From JAGOEF01 sp964511665 (GTDB taxonomy: Bacteria > Bacteroidota > Bacteroidia > Bacteroidales > ML635J-15): a DNA stretch of 14,557 bases. The stretch's first letter is position 1. Every line of letters begins with the position of its first letter. Under the pieces are notes generated by a model. That model searched no databases. It had not been told where the DNA came from and saw only the letters and a list, made by a program, of their open reading frames with translations. Shown here one piece after another: positions 1 to 8,040 of the stretch. The position numbers were made by a program, and so were the translations under genes. Where the stretch lies: assembly GCA_964511665.1 (NCBI GenBank), contig CAZEHA010000070.1, positions 1-14,557 on the forward strand. The letters run 5' to 3'.

Positions 1-20
1 TTTACCTTTTTATTTTTCTA

Positions 21-56
21 AGGGCACAAGGGTCACAAGCCCTGTGCTCTTTTTTT
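21..56 (+). terminator. Rho-independent terminator of an upstream gene
   Basis: Bases 21-32 pair with 40-50 to give an 11-bp stem with one bulged A (29) and one G-T wobble. A 7-base loop closes the stem and a run of eight pyrimidines, mostly T, follows at 49-56. This is the standard hairpin plus U-tract design for plus-strand transcription. It presumably ends a gene lying just left of the window. The T-run is on the plus-strand side only, so termination of minus-strand transcripts is less supported. Confidence 0.7.
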
Positions 57-223
57 ATACTCCAAAAATATAAATAAAATCATTTGCATCCGTCACAATA
101 TCTCAAAAATATTTCAATTAAATCATTAAGATCAAATATATTAACATTCCACATTTTTACATTTACATCTGTCAAAATACTGAGTATTCGTTCATCGTGC
201 TACGTCGATATGTGGAATTATGC

Positions 224-388
224 CTACTGCCATCTGCCATTGCGTATTTTCATTTTTCGGGTTACCAGCACTTCGGGGAAATACACTGGTTCTTTATAAT
301 CGCTGGAACCATTCGGCATCATCAATTCATGTGCATAAGCCCCGGCTTGCCCACTCGCTGCCTCAATGTAGAGCAGTGCAATAGTATT
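224..388 (-). pseudogene. Possible decayed C-terminal coding fragment
   Basis: Read on the minus strand, a frame of 54 codons runs from just after a TAA to a TAG at 226-224. It has ordinary protein-like composition, including the stretches EAASGQAGAYAHELMMPNGS and YFPEVLVTRKMKIRNGRWQ. It has no start codon near its beginning and no upstream continuation, so it could only be a broken remnant. GC is far above its surroundings (34 of 60 at 301-360 against 13 of 60 at 61-120, hand counts), which would fit former coding DNA. I do not recognise a family. It may equally be non-coding sequence with a chance open frame. Confidence 0.25.
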
Positions 389-500
389 TTATTAAAGAGA
401 CCTGCACATCTAATGGTATAATGTGGCATTTTTTGGCTTAAAACAAGGCCACCATATACGAAAAAAAAACAAAGATATAATGTAACAAATTGATAAAATT

Positions 501-531
501 TTTGGGTTATGACGACAAATTACTAACTTAG
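501..531 (+). promoter_or_regulatory. Bacteroidota-type promoter for the secreted peptidase
   Basis: TTTG at 501-504 is followed 19 bases later by TAACTTAG at 524-531. This matches the Bacteroidota -33/-7 pattern TTTG ... TAnnTTTG with one mismatch. Transcription would start near 538, giving a leader of about 25 bases before the ATG at 563. Confidence 0.55.
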
Positions 532-562
532 CATCTTTATTGTTTCAATTTATTTCTGCTTC

Positions 563-3040
563 ATGAAACTCCTTCGTTTTATCGGATATCACTGTTTTAC
601 AAGCTTGTTCGTTTTATTATTTTCGTTTCAGCAGTTGTTTGCCCAAATTGAAGCCGACACATTTTATATTGCGCCCTACCCTGTGCCCGAGCTGTACACA
701 AGCAATATGGCCCCGGCCCTTCCGGTGAATGCGCTAAACCATAAGCTTGGCTATTTTCCGCCAACTGCCGTATGGCAAATGGGAGCCAGTTGCGGTGAGG
801 CATCGGGAGTGTACAACTGCCTCAGCTATGAGTTTAACCGCTTGCGCAATACTGTTGCCGACTCGGGCAGTATTTTGTCGCCGGCTTTTTCGTATCATTT
901 TTTGCACGAAGGTTACGGATGGTACGGTGTCAGTACTTTCGATGCATGGAATCTGATAAAAAGTCAGGGCAACCCTGTGTTGAACGATTTTGAGGAATAT
1001 ATGCCATTTCAAGGCGATGAAAATGCAAAAATCGGTAACTGGATGAATGGATACAACAGGTATTACCGAAGCATGAAGAACAGAATAAAAAACTATTACA
1101 GCCTTTCGGTAAAAACCGACAACGATTTAAAAATTCTGCAGCATTACCTGCACGACCACCTCGATGGCTCCGAGAGCGGCGGAACGGCGATTTTTTACAG
1201 CAACAACCACTTTTACTACACTTCGGGTGTTGGTCGCATTTACGATGAAACAGTAGCCTCACCGTATGTGAACCGATATATTTTCGACGACCTTAGCGGC
1301 ACTCCCGGTCATAGTATGACCCTGGCCGGATATTACACCAACACCGAAGTCGATTTTAACGGAGACGGCCTTATTACCGACGATATCGATACAAACAACG
1401 ACGGCGTGGTAGATATGTACGACAACGAAAAAACACTCTGGGTAATTGTAAACTCCTACGGCGAAGAGCAAAAGGCGGTGTTTTTTGTGCGCTACCATGT
1501 GCCGGTACAATTCTGGAATTCACAGGTATTTATTCCGGTTCCCGACACCGGATACGCTCCACTGCTCACGTTTAAAATACGCATGAAGCACTCATGCCGC
1601 AACCACATAAAAATTCGTGCCGGTATTGCCTACGATATTGCAGCCGAAGAGCCCGAGCGCTATCTCGACCTGCCTGTTTTTAATTTTGCCGGAGGGATGC
1701 TACGAATGCTGGGAATAGACTCTCTACCCGAAAGCGACACCCTCGAGTTTGGCATCGATGTCAGCGATTTGCTGCTTCACACCGAAAATGCAAGCCGTGT
1801 GAAAATATTTATGACAATAGAAAATGCGGGGCACATAGCAGGAGAACTGCGCGAGTTCGGCATATTGCACTACAACAACCAAATTCCAACGCAGTACAAG
1901 GTAGTAGCACAAAGCGAAGAAATTGCGATGCATTCGGCAAACAGTTATGCTGCCATTGTAAATATTTCGGCTGTTGGCACCGACACCTTGCTGCGCATAG
2001 AAAACCCCGGCAGTTTGGCGGTACTGCAACACGAAGGCTTTGCCTACAACCTGAGCACCACGGGAGGCACTCCGCCTTACTCTTACCAACTGGTATGCAA
2101 TGCCGAATTCACGCAGGAACTCAGCAACGAAGCCTACAGCGAAACCGGCATGCCCATACTGTTGCAACGTGCTCAGCGCTACATGGTTCCGGGCTGGGCT
2201 TTCCCGTTTGCCGGAGAATTGTTCGACTCGGTAGGCGTGGCCGGCTATGCCGCACTACAGTTTCACAACACAGCTTTTACTTTCGACGAAGACTATCCAT
2301 ACCAAAGCACGATGAACCCCATGGGGAAAGAAAACACGCTTGAAATATTCAACGGATTCAGATATACACGAGGCGCAATGGTGGCAAGCGGTTTTACACA
2401 CAGCGACAGCAGTATGGTGGTGTGGTTCCGTAAAAACGGTGCGGGAGCTTTTAAAGCGCGTGTCGAGCTTTTCGTCGACGGACGCATTAAAGTGTCGTAT
2501 AAGTTGTATCTCACAGGCTACGACTGGTATCGCTCGGCAGGAATCAGAACCCGTAACAATGTATATTACTGCCAGTTGCCGCCGTTGTATCCCAACGAGG
2601 AACTGCCTACGGTAATTTACCATCCGCAAACTTGTGCAAGCCTGTTCAGCATCGACAACGAAGGCGTACTGCGACTCGACAGCACTGCGCCGTGTGGAAT
2701 TCACGAGGTGTACGTAGCAGTGTACGACAGCACCGGCAACAGGGCAACCAAACGTATTGCCGTTGAAGTAATCGAGAAAGAGACCGAAGCACCCGTACTT
2801 TACCCAAACCCCACGTCGGACCACTGCCGCATCGATATACAAACCCTTGATACCGGCACTGCGGTAATTGAATTTTTCGACAGAAACGGGAAAAAGGCTG
2901 CCGAAATACAGCAGTATTTTCGTAGCGGGAGCAATCAAATTGAGTTTTCGGTTCAGCAACTGGGCCTCGATGCCGGATTGTACCTTTGTCGTTACCGTTT
3001 TGGCAATCAAACTGCTGTAACTAAGCTGGTGATTCAATAA
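563..3040 (+). CDS. Secreted papain-like cysteine peptidase with T9SS sorting tail
   Basis: This 825-residue protein starts with a signal peptide (about 1-28, cut after LFAQ). A papain-fold (C1) peptidase domain follows at about 55-315. The catalytic signatures are visible in order: Q72 and C77 in QMGASCGEAS, H250 in GHSMTLAGY, and N297 in WVIVNSYGE. Between His and Asn lies an acidic insert (264-288) with two EF-hand or dockerin-like D-x-N-x-D-G loops, suggesting calcium binding. Only about 45 residues separate the signal peptide from the active-site motif, so no classical inhibitory propeptide is seen. Residues 476-740 look like beta-sandwich or Ig-like modules (TGGTPPYSYQL, FPFAGELFDSVGV). 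The tail from YPNP (747) to 825 is a type A T9SS sorting domain, implying export across the outer membrane and surface anchoring or release. Substrate is unknown. The gene has its own promoter and ends one base from the convergent neighbour. Confidence 0.85.
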   Translation: MKLLRFIGYHCFTSLFVLLFSFQQLFAQIEADTFYIAPYPVPELYTSNMAPALPVNALNHKLGYFPPTAVWQMGASCGEASGVYNCLSYEFNRLRNTVADSGSILSPAFSYHFLHEGYGWYGVSTFDAWNLIKSQGNPVLNDFEEYMPFQGDENAKIGNWMNGYNRYYRSMKNRIKNYYSLSVKTDNDLKILQHYLHDHLDGSESGGTAIFYSNNHFYYTSGVGRIYDETVASPYVNRYIFDDLSGTPGHSMTLAGYYTNTEVDFNGDGLITDDIDTNNDGVVDMYDNEKTLWVIVNSYGEEQKAVFFVRYHVPVQFWNSQVFIPVPDTGYAPLLTFKIRMKHSCRNHIKIRAGIAYDIAAEEPERYLDLPVFNFAGGMLRMLGIDSLPESDTLEFGIDVSDLLLHTENASRVKIFMTIENAGHIAGELREFGILHYNNQIPTQYKVVAQSEEIAMHSANSYAAIVNISAVGTDTLLRIENPGSLAVLQHEGFAYNLSTTGGTPPYSYQLVCNAEFTQELSNEAYSETGMPILLQRAQRYMVPGWAFPFAGELFDSVGVAGYAALQFHNTAFTFDEDYPYQSTMNPMGKENTLEIFNGFRYTRGAMVASGFTHSDSSMVVWFRKNGAGAFKARVELFVDGRIKVSYKLYLTGYDWYRSAGIRTRNNVYYCQLPPLYPNEELPTVIYHPQTCASLFSIDNEGVLRLDSTAPCGIHEVYVAVYDSTGNRATKRIAVEVIEKETEAPVLYPNPTSDHCRIDIQTLDTGTAVIEFFDRNGKKAAEIQQYFRSGSNQIEFSVQQLGLDAGLYLCRYRFGNQTAVTKLVIQ

Positions 3041-3041
3041 A

Positions 3042-3896
3042 CTATTCGCCGTGGGTATCGTGAATTACATTCAGGTGGTCGATGCAGACCGACTTGCCAA
3101 ATTCTGCCGGTAAATATTTTTCGTACACAGCCGACATGGCAGCAAACATATTGCGACGGGCACCCGGGAAAAGCGTTTCGGCATAATCGAGCAATTGCGA
3201 TGCACTGCTGCGATTGGTGTTACCGGCCAGCGAACAACGTGTTACCACAGCCTGAACTCCCATGCTTGCGGCTATTGTTTTAATTTCGGACGAAAAAAGC
3301 AAAATCAAGGGTCTTATAATGTGTAGCTCGGCGTTAAACATGGGCAGCGAAGCCGGCATGGCACTAATCGATTTATGACGGCACATGTTCAGCAGAAGTG
3401 TTTCGATGGCATCGTCGGCATGGTGCCCCATAGCCAGTTTGTCGCAATTGAATTCGCGACACATGGCAAAAAGGAGTTTACGCCGCTGCCACGAACAATA
3501 GAAACACGGCGACTTCAGCGATTTCTCGTTTTTATCGAATACAAAACTTCGGTACTCGAGTGGCACGCCCCGCTGCCCGCAATACGCATTTAGGGCCGGT
3601 TGGTCGATATGGTAATCGATGCCATCGGTAACAATGTGAGCAGCCACCATTTCGGCCTGAAGCACACCACTATCGCGCAAGCGACACAGCGCATCGAGCA
3701 TGAGCAGCGAATCGATGCCGCCCGACAATGCCACCAGAATTCTGTCGCTGTGGTTTATAAGACAATATAATTCGTTGGCTTTTTTTACCTTGGCATATAA
3801 CAGTCGTTCGGCAGCAGGCATAAAACAGGCATTTAGTTTGGTGCAATAATACAAAAAAGCCATTGCTTCGGCAAACCGCAACAATGGCTTCAGCAC
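3042..3896 (-). CDS. ttcA: TtcA-like tRNA 2-thiocytidine synthetase
   Basis: This is a 284-residue cytoplasmic PP-loop ATPase of the TtcA/TilS superfamily. TtcA uses ATP and an iron-sulfur cluster to place sulfur on cytidine 32 of certain tRNAs. Visible motifs are the PP-loop SGGIDS (58-63), the paired cysteines in CFYCSWQRRKLL (C131, C134), GHHADD (157-162) followed by ETLLLNM, and IIRPL (193-197). A further cysteine (C221, in TRCSLAGN) sits where E. coli TtcA has CNLCGS, so only the first of that cysteine pair remains. The PP-loop lysine of SGGKDS is Ile here. The first 25 residues are not typical of the family and M26 (3821) is a possible alternative start. I kept M1 because it lies 15 bases after the gcvT stop, which suggests co-transcription. 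The TtcA family is well supported; the exact modification is inferred. Confidence 0.8.
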   Translation of the reverse strand: MLKPLLRFAEAMAFLYYCTKLNACFMPAAERLLYAKVKKANELYCLINHSDRILVALSGGIDSLLMLDALCRLRDSGVLQAEMVAAHIVTDGIDYHIDQPALNAYCGQRGVPLEYRSFVFDKNEKSLKSPCFYCSWQRRKLLFAMCREFNCDKLAMGHHADDAIETLLLNMCRHKSISAMPASLPMFNAELHIIRPLILLFSSEIKTIAASMGVQAVVTRCSLAGNTNRSSASQLLDYAETLFPGARRNMFAAMSAVYEKYLPAEFGKSVCIDHLNVIHDTHGE

Positions 3897-3911
3897 ATTT
3901 GGGGGTGCCGT

Positions 3912-5033
3912 TTATTTTACCATAGGTATTTGTCCTTTGAACAGTGGCAGTTTCACCACTTTGGCTTTGAGGTGTTTACCCCTGATGTCGATGAAAATTT
4001 CGCTGCCTTCTTTCCAGTATCCTTTGGCAAGGTATGCCATTCCCACGCCAATTTTCAACATGGGCGACATAGTTCCCGAAGTAACTTCGCCAATAACTTC
4101 GCCCTGTTGGTTACACACCGGGTAGTGCTGGCGTGGAATGCCTCGGTCGATCATTTCGAAACCACAGAGTTTTTTCTCGGCCCCTTCGGTTTTAATTTTT
4201 TCGTGGTGGGCGCGCATGATAAAGTCGTTGCCGTCGACAAATTTGGTTATCCAGCCCAGGCCTGCTTCAATAGGTGATGTTTCGTCGTTGATTTCGTGTC
4301 CATAAAGGCAAAATCCCATTTCGAGGCGCAGGGTATCGCGGGCACCCAGCCCAATGGGTTTAATGCCAAATTCGGCACCGGCTTCCATTACGGCATTCCA
4401 CAGTGCTTCGGCATCTTTGTTGTAGGCATATATTTCGCATCCGCCGGCTCCGGTGTAACCGGTTGTACTAAAAATTACTTCGTCGATACCGGCAAAACGA
4501 CATGTTTGCACGGTGTAATATTCCATGTCGATAACATTGACTTCGGTAAGCTTCTGCATTGCCTTTAAGGCATAAGGACCTTGAACGGCAAGCTGGCATA
4601 CGTCGTCGCTGATATTTTTAAACTCATCGCCAATGCTCAGACCCATTTCTTCGGCTACTTTCACGCACCAGTTCCAGTCTTTTTCTACATTGGCGGCGTT
4701 TACCACCATCATATAACTATCGGCCTTGAAGCGATACACCAGCAGGTCGTCGACAATACCTCCATTGTGGTTCGGGAAACAACTATACTGCACCTTGCCA
4801 TCGGTAAGGGCGTTCACATCGTTTGAAGTAACACGCTGAATAAAAGCAGCCGCTTTCGGGCCTTTTACCCAAAACTCGCCCATGTGCGACACATCGAAGA
4901 CACCCAGCTTTTCGCGGCAGGTAATGTGTTCGTCGTTTATACCGGTATATTCAATGGGCATGTTAAAACCACAGAACGGAGACATTTTTGCTCCCAAACT
5001 TTCGTGAAAATGTGTGAATGCAGTACGTTTCAT
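3912..5033 (-). CDS. gcvT: Glycine cleavage system T protein (aminomethyltransferase)
   Basis: This 373-residue cytoplasmic enzyme takes the aminomethyl group from the H-protein lipoyl arm, releasing ammonia and forming 5,10-methylene-tetrahydrofolate (EC 2.1.2.10). Length is close to the family norm of about 360-375. Hallmarks are the N-terminal FCGFNMPIEY (20-29), GVFDVSHMGE (44-53), GGIVDDLLVY (91-100) with the conserved catalytic-region Asp, TGYTGAGGCEIY (191-202), GLGARDTLRLEMG (228-240) and SPIEAGLGW (253-261). A C-terminal barrel domain (about 285-370, with GEVTSGTMSP) completes it. These mark true GcvT rather than the paralogue YgfZ. No other glycine cleavage genes (gcvH, gcvP, lpd) are in the window. 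It lies between valS upstream (82-base gap with a possible promoter) and the ttcA-like gene 15 bases downstream. Confidence 0.96.
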   Translation of the reverse strand: MKRTAFTHFHESLGAKMSPFCGFNMPIEYTGINDEHITCREKLGVFDVSHMGEFWVKGPKAAAFIQRVTSNDVNALTDGKVQYSCFPNHNGGIVDDLLVYRFKADSYMMVVNAANVEKDWNWCVKVAEEMGLSIGDEFKNISDDVCQLAVQGPYALKAMQKLTEVNVIDMEYYTVQTCRFAGIDEVIFSTTGYTGAGGCEIYAYNKDAEALWNAVMEAGAEFGIKPIGLGARDTLRLEMGFCLYGHEINDETSPIEAGLGWITKFVDGNDFIMRAHHEKIKTEGAEKKLCGFEMIDRGIPRQHYPVCNQQGEVIGEVTSGTMSPMLKIGVGMAYLAKGYWKEGSEIFIDIRGKHLKAKVVKLPLFKGQIPMVK

Positions 5034-5068
5034 ATGATTACAGTATTATTTTAATAAAACAGAAATGG

Positions 5069-5092
5069 CAAATGTAAGAAATATTCGCCGAA
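5069..5092 (-). promoter_or_regulatory. Possible gcvT promoter (-7 element)
   Basis: On the minus strand, TACATTTG (5076-5069) matches the Bacteroidota -7 pattern TAnnTTTG exactly, 36 bases before the gcvT start. The expected TTTG around 20 bases upstream is missing; only a T-rich stretch lies there (ending near 5099). gcvT may therefore have its own weaker promoter or depend on read-through from valS. Confidence 0.35.
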
Positions 5093-5115
5093 AAAAACAT
5101 GATGATTGACATGAA

Positions 5116-7869
5116 TTAGTCGTGCATCAGTGCATGAATCCTCTCGTTGAGCAAGGCAATTTTGGCTTCGGCATCGGCCTGTTTTTTGCGTTCGCCGGCC
5201 ACCACCGCATCGGGAGCACCACTTACAAACTTCTCGTTTTGTAGTTTGCGCAACACCGAGTTCAGAAAACCCTGGGTGTATTCGAGTTCCGACTTGAGTT
5301 TGGCAATTTCTTCGTCTTTGTTGATTGCTACCCCTAAATCAACAAAATACTCTTTATTATTATGTTGAATTACTTTTGATCCTTCTATATCGTGAAGGGT
5401 AAAATAGAAAGAACTGTTTGTCAACTTCGTTACAACACTCGTTTCTTGATTTACAAAAGGAAGAACCCCTGATTTTTTGGCAAACTCTTCAATCAAAATT
5501 TCAATATTATTTGAATCTTTATAAGGACCCGAAAAGATATGAGGGTGATTACAATTAATATAAACCTTAATTTCTTCTTTAAACGAAAGGTTATATTCTT
5601 GACGTATTGTTCTAATTTTAATGACAACTTGCTTCAAATGTTCAAATAAATCAATTATCGCATCTCTATATGAAATTTCAGTTTGAGGCCATTTAATAAT
5701 CATTATACTCGAACCTACTTCGCGCACTTTCATGTTTTGCCAGATTTCTTCGGTAATAAACGGCATAAACGGATGCAGCAATTTTAGCATATTCTCGAAA
5801 TGGACCACGGTTTGGTTGTAGCTTACTGTATCGATTCCCCTACCGTATGCAGGTTTTACCAGCTCAAGGTACCAAGCCGAAAAATCGTCCCAAAACAGTT
5901 TATACACTGTCATCAGGGCTTCCGACAGGCGGAATGAATCGAACTGCTGGTTGAGCGTGGCAAGTTCCTGCGCAAAGCGGTGGGTAAACCATTCGTTGGC
6001 AGCCTTTGCTGCATCGGGTTGGCTTTCGTTTTCGTCAACATTCCACGATTTCAGCAGCCTGAATGCGTTCCATATTTTATTGGCAAAGTTGCGGCCTTGT
6101 TCAGGTAAGGCATACACTTCTTCGCCTGTGTTTTCATCGAGTTTCATTTCGAAAAGCAGGTCGTTGCCTGCAGCCGAGCACAGCAGCATCCCGACCCTTA
6201 CCCCATCAGCGCTGTATTTCTCGATAAGTTTCAGCGGGTCGGGCGAATTACCCAGCGACTTCGACATCTTGCGGCCCAGGCCGTCGCGCACAATCCCGGT
6301 AAGGTACACATTGCTGAACGGTTTCTCGTTTCGGTATTCGTAACCGGCAATAATCATGCGGGCTACCCAGAAGAACAGAATTTCGGGTGCGGTTATCAGG
6401 TCGTTCGTAGGATAGTAGTAGCGAATGTCGGCATTGTCGGGATGGCAAATCCCATCGAACACCGAAATGGGCCACAGCCACGAACTGAACCAGGTGTCGA
6501 GCACGTCTTCATCCTGATGTAAATCGCTCAATTTCAAATTCGGGTTGCCTGTTTTTTTACGAGCCAGTTCGAGGGCTTCGCCTTCGCTGAGCGCCACTAC
6601 AAAATCGTTACCGCCGGGCAGATACCAGGCCGGTATGCGGTGACCCCACCACAACTGACGGCTGATGCACCAGTCGCGTACGTTTTCCATCCAGTGGCGG
6701 TACACGTTTTTAAATTTAGGCGGATGCAGCTTTACTTCGTCGTTCATCACGGCATCGAGGGCCGGCTTTGCCAACTTTTCCATGCTCAGGAACCACTGTG
6801 TCGAAATTTTGGGTTCAATCACCGAGCCGGTACGTTCGGAGCGGCCAACCTTATTGTTGTAGTTTTCCACCTTGTGCATTGCCCCCGTTTCGGTAAGCAA
6901 TTTTTCAGCCGACAGGCGGGCTTCGAAGCGATCCTGCCCCACAAACAAGCCGGCGGCTTCCGACAAGGTTCCGTTGGCATTGAATATATCGATGCTATCG
7001 AGTTTATGTTTCTGCCCTATCGTATAGTCGTTCATGTCGTGTGCCGGAGTAATTTTCAGGCAGCCGGTACCAAATTCCATGTCCACATACTCGTCGAATA
7101 CCACAGGCACCGAGCGGTTCACCATAGGAACAATCACCCGCTTCCCCTTCAGGTGCGTATAGCGCGGGTCGTTGGGGTTTACGCACACAGCAGTGTCGCC
7201 CAAAATGGTTTCGGGACGTGTAGTGGCTACAACGATGTAATCGCTGCTGCCTTCGATGGTATAGCGCACATAATAGAGTTTGCTCTGCTCGTCGGTGTAG
7301 ATTACTTCTTCGTCTGACACGGCCGTTTGGGCTGCAGGGTCCCAGTTCACCATACGTACGCCGCGGTAAATCAGACCTTTGTTGTATAAATCGACAAACA
7401 CGCGCAGCACACTTTCGGAACGGATTTCGTCCATGGTGAAGCAGGTACGCTGCCAATCGCACGAAGCACCCAGCTTTTTCAGCTGATCGAGAATGATACC
7501 ACCGTGTTTCTCTTTCCACTCCCAGGCGTGCTTCAGAAACTCGTCGCGGCTGAGGCTGTTTTTTTCGATGCCTTCGCTTTTAAGTTTGGCTACCACCTTA
7601 GCTTCGGTAGCTATCGAAGCGTGGTCGGTACCGGGTACCCACACAGCATTTTTGCCAAGCATTCGGGCACGACGCACTAAAATATCCTGAATGCTATTGT
7701 TCAGCATGTGGCCCATGTGCAGCACACCGGTAACATTGGGCGGAGGAATCACGTTCACATACGGCTCGCGCTCATCGGGTTCGGAGTGGAAAAAGCCCTG
7801 CTCCATCCAATATTGATACCATTTATCCTCAATCTCGGCCGGGTTGTACTTGCTGGCAATATTCGTCAT
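5116..7869 (-). CDS. valS: Valyl-tRNA synthetase
   Basis: This class I aminoacyl-tRNA synthetase charges tRNA-Val with valine (EC 6.1.1.9). From the chosen start it has 917 residues. The HIGH motif appears as HMGH (51-54) within PPPNVTGVLHMGHML, and KMSKS is at 534-538. The large editing (CP1) insert lies between them, followed by an anticodon-binding region and a C-terminal coiled-coil arm (about 850-917) typical of ValRS. The reading frame continues upstream to an ATG at 7920. I prefer 7869 because MTNIASKYNPAEIEDKWYQYW is where the family normally begins and because a promoter match (7890-7921) falls inside the extension. Residues about 723-844 are encoded by markedly AT-rich DNA, although the protein stays in frame and full length. 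Confidence 0.96.
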   Translation of the reverse strand: MTNIASKYNPAEIEDKWYQYWMEQGFFHSEPDEREPYVNVIPPPNVTGVLHMGHMLNNSIQDILVRRARMLGKNAVWVPGTDHASIATEAKVVAKLKSEGIEKNSLSRDEFLKHAWEWKEKHGGIILDQLKKLGASCDWQRTCFTMDEIRSESVLRVFVDLYNKGLIYRGVRMVNWDPAAQTAVSDEEVIYTDEQSKLYYVRYTIEGSSDYIVVATTRPETILGDTAVCVNPNDPRYTHLKGKRVIVPMVNRSVPVVFDEYVDMEFGTGCLKITPAHDMNDYTIGQKHKLDSIDIFNANGTLSEAAGLFVGQDRFEARLSAEKLLTETGAMHKVENYNNKVGRSERTGSVIEPKISTQWFLSMEKLAKPALDAVMNDEVKLHPPKFKNVYRHWMENVRDWCISRQLWWGHRIPAWYLPGGNDFVVALSEGEALELARKKTGNPNLKLSDLHQDEDVLDTWFSSWLWPISVFDGICHPDNADIRYYYPTNDLITAPEILFFWVARMIIAGYEYRNEKPFSNVYLTGIVRDGLGRKMSKSLGNSPDPLKLIEKYSADGVRVGMLLCSAAGNDLLFEMKLDENTGEEVYALPEQGRNFANKIWNAFRLLKSWNVDENESQPDAAKAANEWFTHRFAQELATLNQQFDSFRLSEALMTVYKLFWDDFSAWYLELVKPAYGRGIDTVSYNQTVVHFENMLKLLHPFMPFITEEIWQNMKVREVGSSIMIIKWPQTEISYRDAIIDLFEHLKQVVIKIRTIRQEYNLSFKEEIKVYINCNHPHIFSGPYKDSNNIEILIEEFAKKSGVLPFVNQETSVVTKLTNSSFYFTLHDIEGSKVIQHNNKEYFVDLGVAINKDEEIAKLKSELEYTQGFLNSVLRKLQNEKFVSGAPDAVVAGERKKQADAEAKIALLNERIHALMHD

Positions 7870-7889
7870 AGCTTCTAAGTTTGAGGATG

Positions 7890-7921
7890 CAAAAATAATA
7901 AAATACAGGGAAAGGCTCAAT
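7890..7921 (-). promoter_or_regulatory. valS promoter
   Basis: On the minus strand, ATTG (7921-7918) is followed after 20 bases by TATTTTTG (7897-7890), a full match to TAnnTTTG with a three-base match at -33. Transcription would start near 7883, about 14 bases before the ATG at 7869. This excludes the longer valS start at 7920. Confidence 0.5.
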
Positions 7922-7984
7922 TAGAATTTCGCAATAATATATTGATTTTTAATAGAACCATGCAACAGATAATTTTACTAGAAA

Positions 7985-8017
7985 ATTGCACGAGCATCAG
8001 AAATTAATTTAATTTAG
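7985..8017 (+). promoter_or_regulatory. Promoter of the sensor kinase gene
   Basis: ATTG (7985-7988) and TAATTTAG (8010-8017) are 21 bases apart, matching the Bacteroidota -33/-7 pattern with one mismatch in each box. The ATG at 8041 lies 23 bases after the second box. With the valS promoter it forms a divergent control region of about 170 bases. Confidence 0.4.
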
Positions 8018-8040
8018 GCTTCTTAAACATTTAGTTAAAT

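Larger units (their letters stand above)
1..562. other. Gene-free leader region upstream of the peptidase gene
   Basis: No intact gene is visible in these 562 bases. The stretch holds a hairpin terminator near its left edge, a GC-rich patch at about 224-388 that may be a decayed minus-strand reading frame, and a promoter-like pair at 501-531. The rest is AT-rich (13 G/C of 60 at 61-120 by hand count). Short open frames on the plus strand here have no signal peptide, no recognisable domain and biased low-complexity composition, so I do not call them genes. Confidence 0.7.

Noticed and set aside
84..421. Two short plus-strand open frames in the leader
   Set aside because: They overlap each other, show low-complexity hydrophobic composition, and neither has a convincing start context or recognisable domain.
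427..457. Inverted GGC/GCC-type pairing in the leader (TGTGGC ... GCCACC)
   Set aside because: The pairing is interrupted, the loop is long and no T-run follows on either strand.
2255..3037. 260-codon open frame on the minus strand opposite the peptidase C-terminus
   Set aside because: The plus strand here encodes a coherent beta-rich region and a full T9SS sorting domain. The antisense frame has no recognisable domain and reflects codon usage of the real gene.
5088..5115. CATG ... CATG hairpin followed by a T-run on the minus strand after valS
   Set aside because: The stem is only four base pairs, too weak to call a terminator. Read-through from valS to gcvT remains possible.
6640..7519. 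Long open frames in other registers across valS (225 codons on plus, 171 on minus)
   Set aside because: They lie wholly inside the conserved editing and catalytic regions of valyl-tRNA synthetase and have no protein-like features of their own.
7870..7920. N-terminal extension of valS to the ATG at 7920
   Set aside because: The extra 17 residues are not part of the family's normal start, and a promoter match lies inside this stretch.
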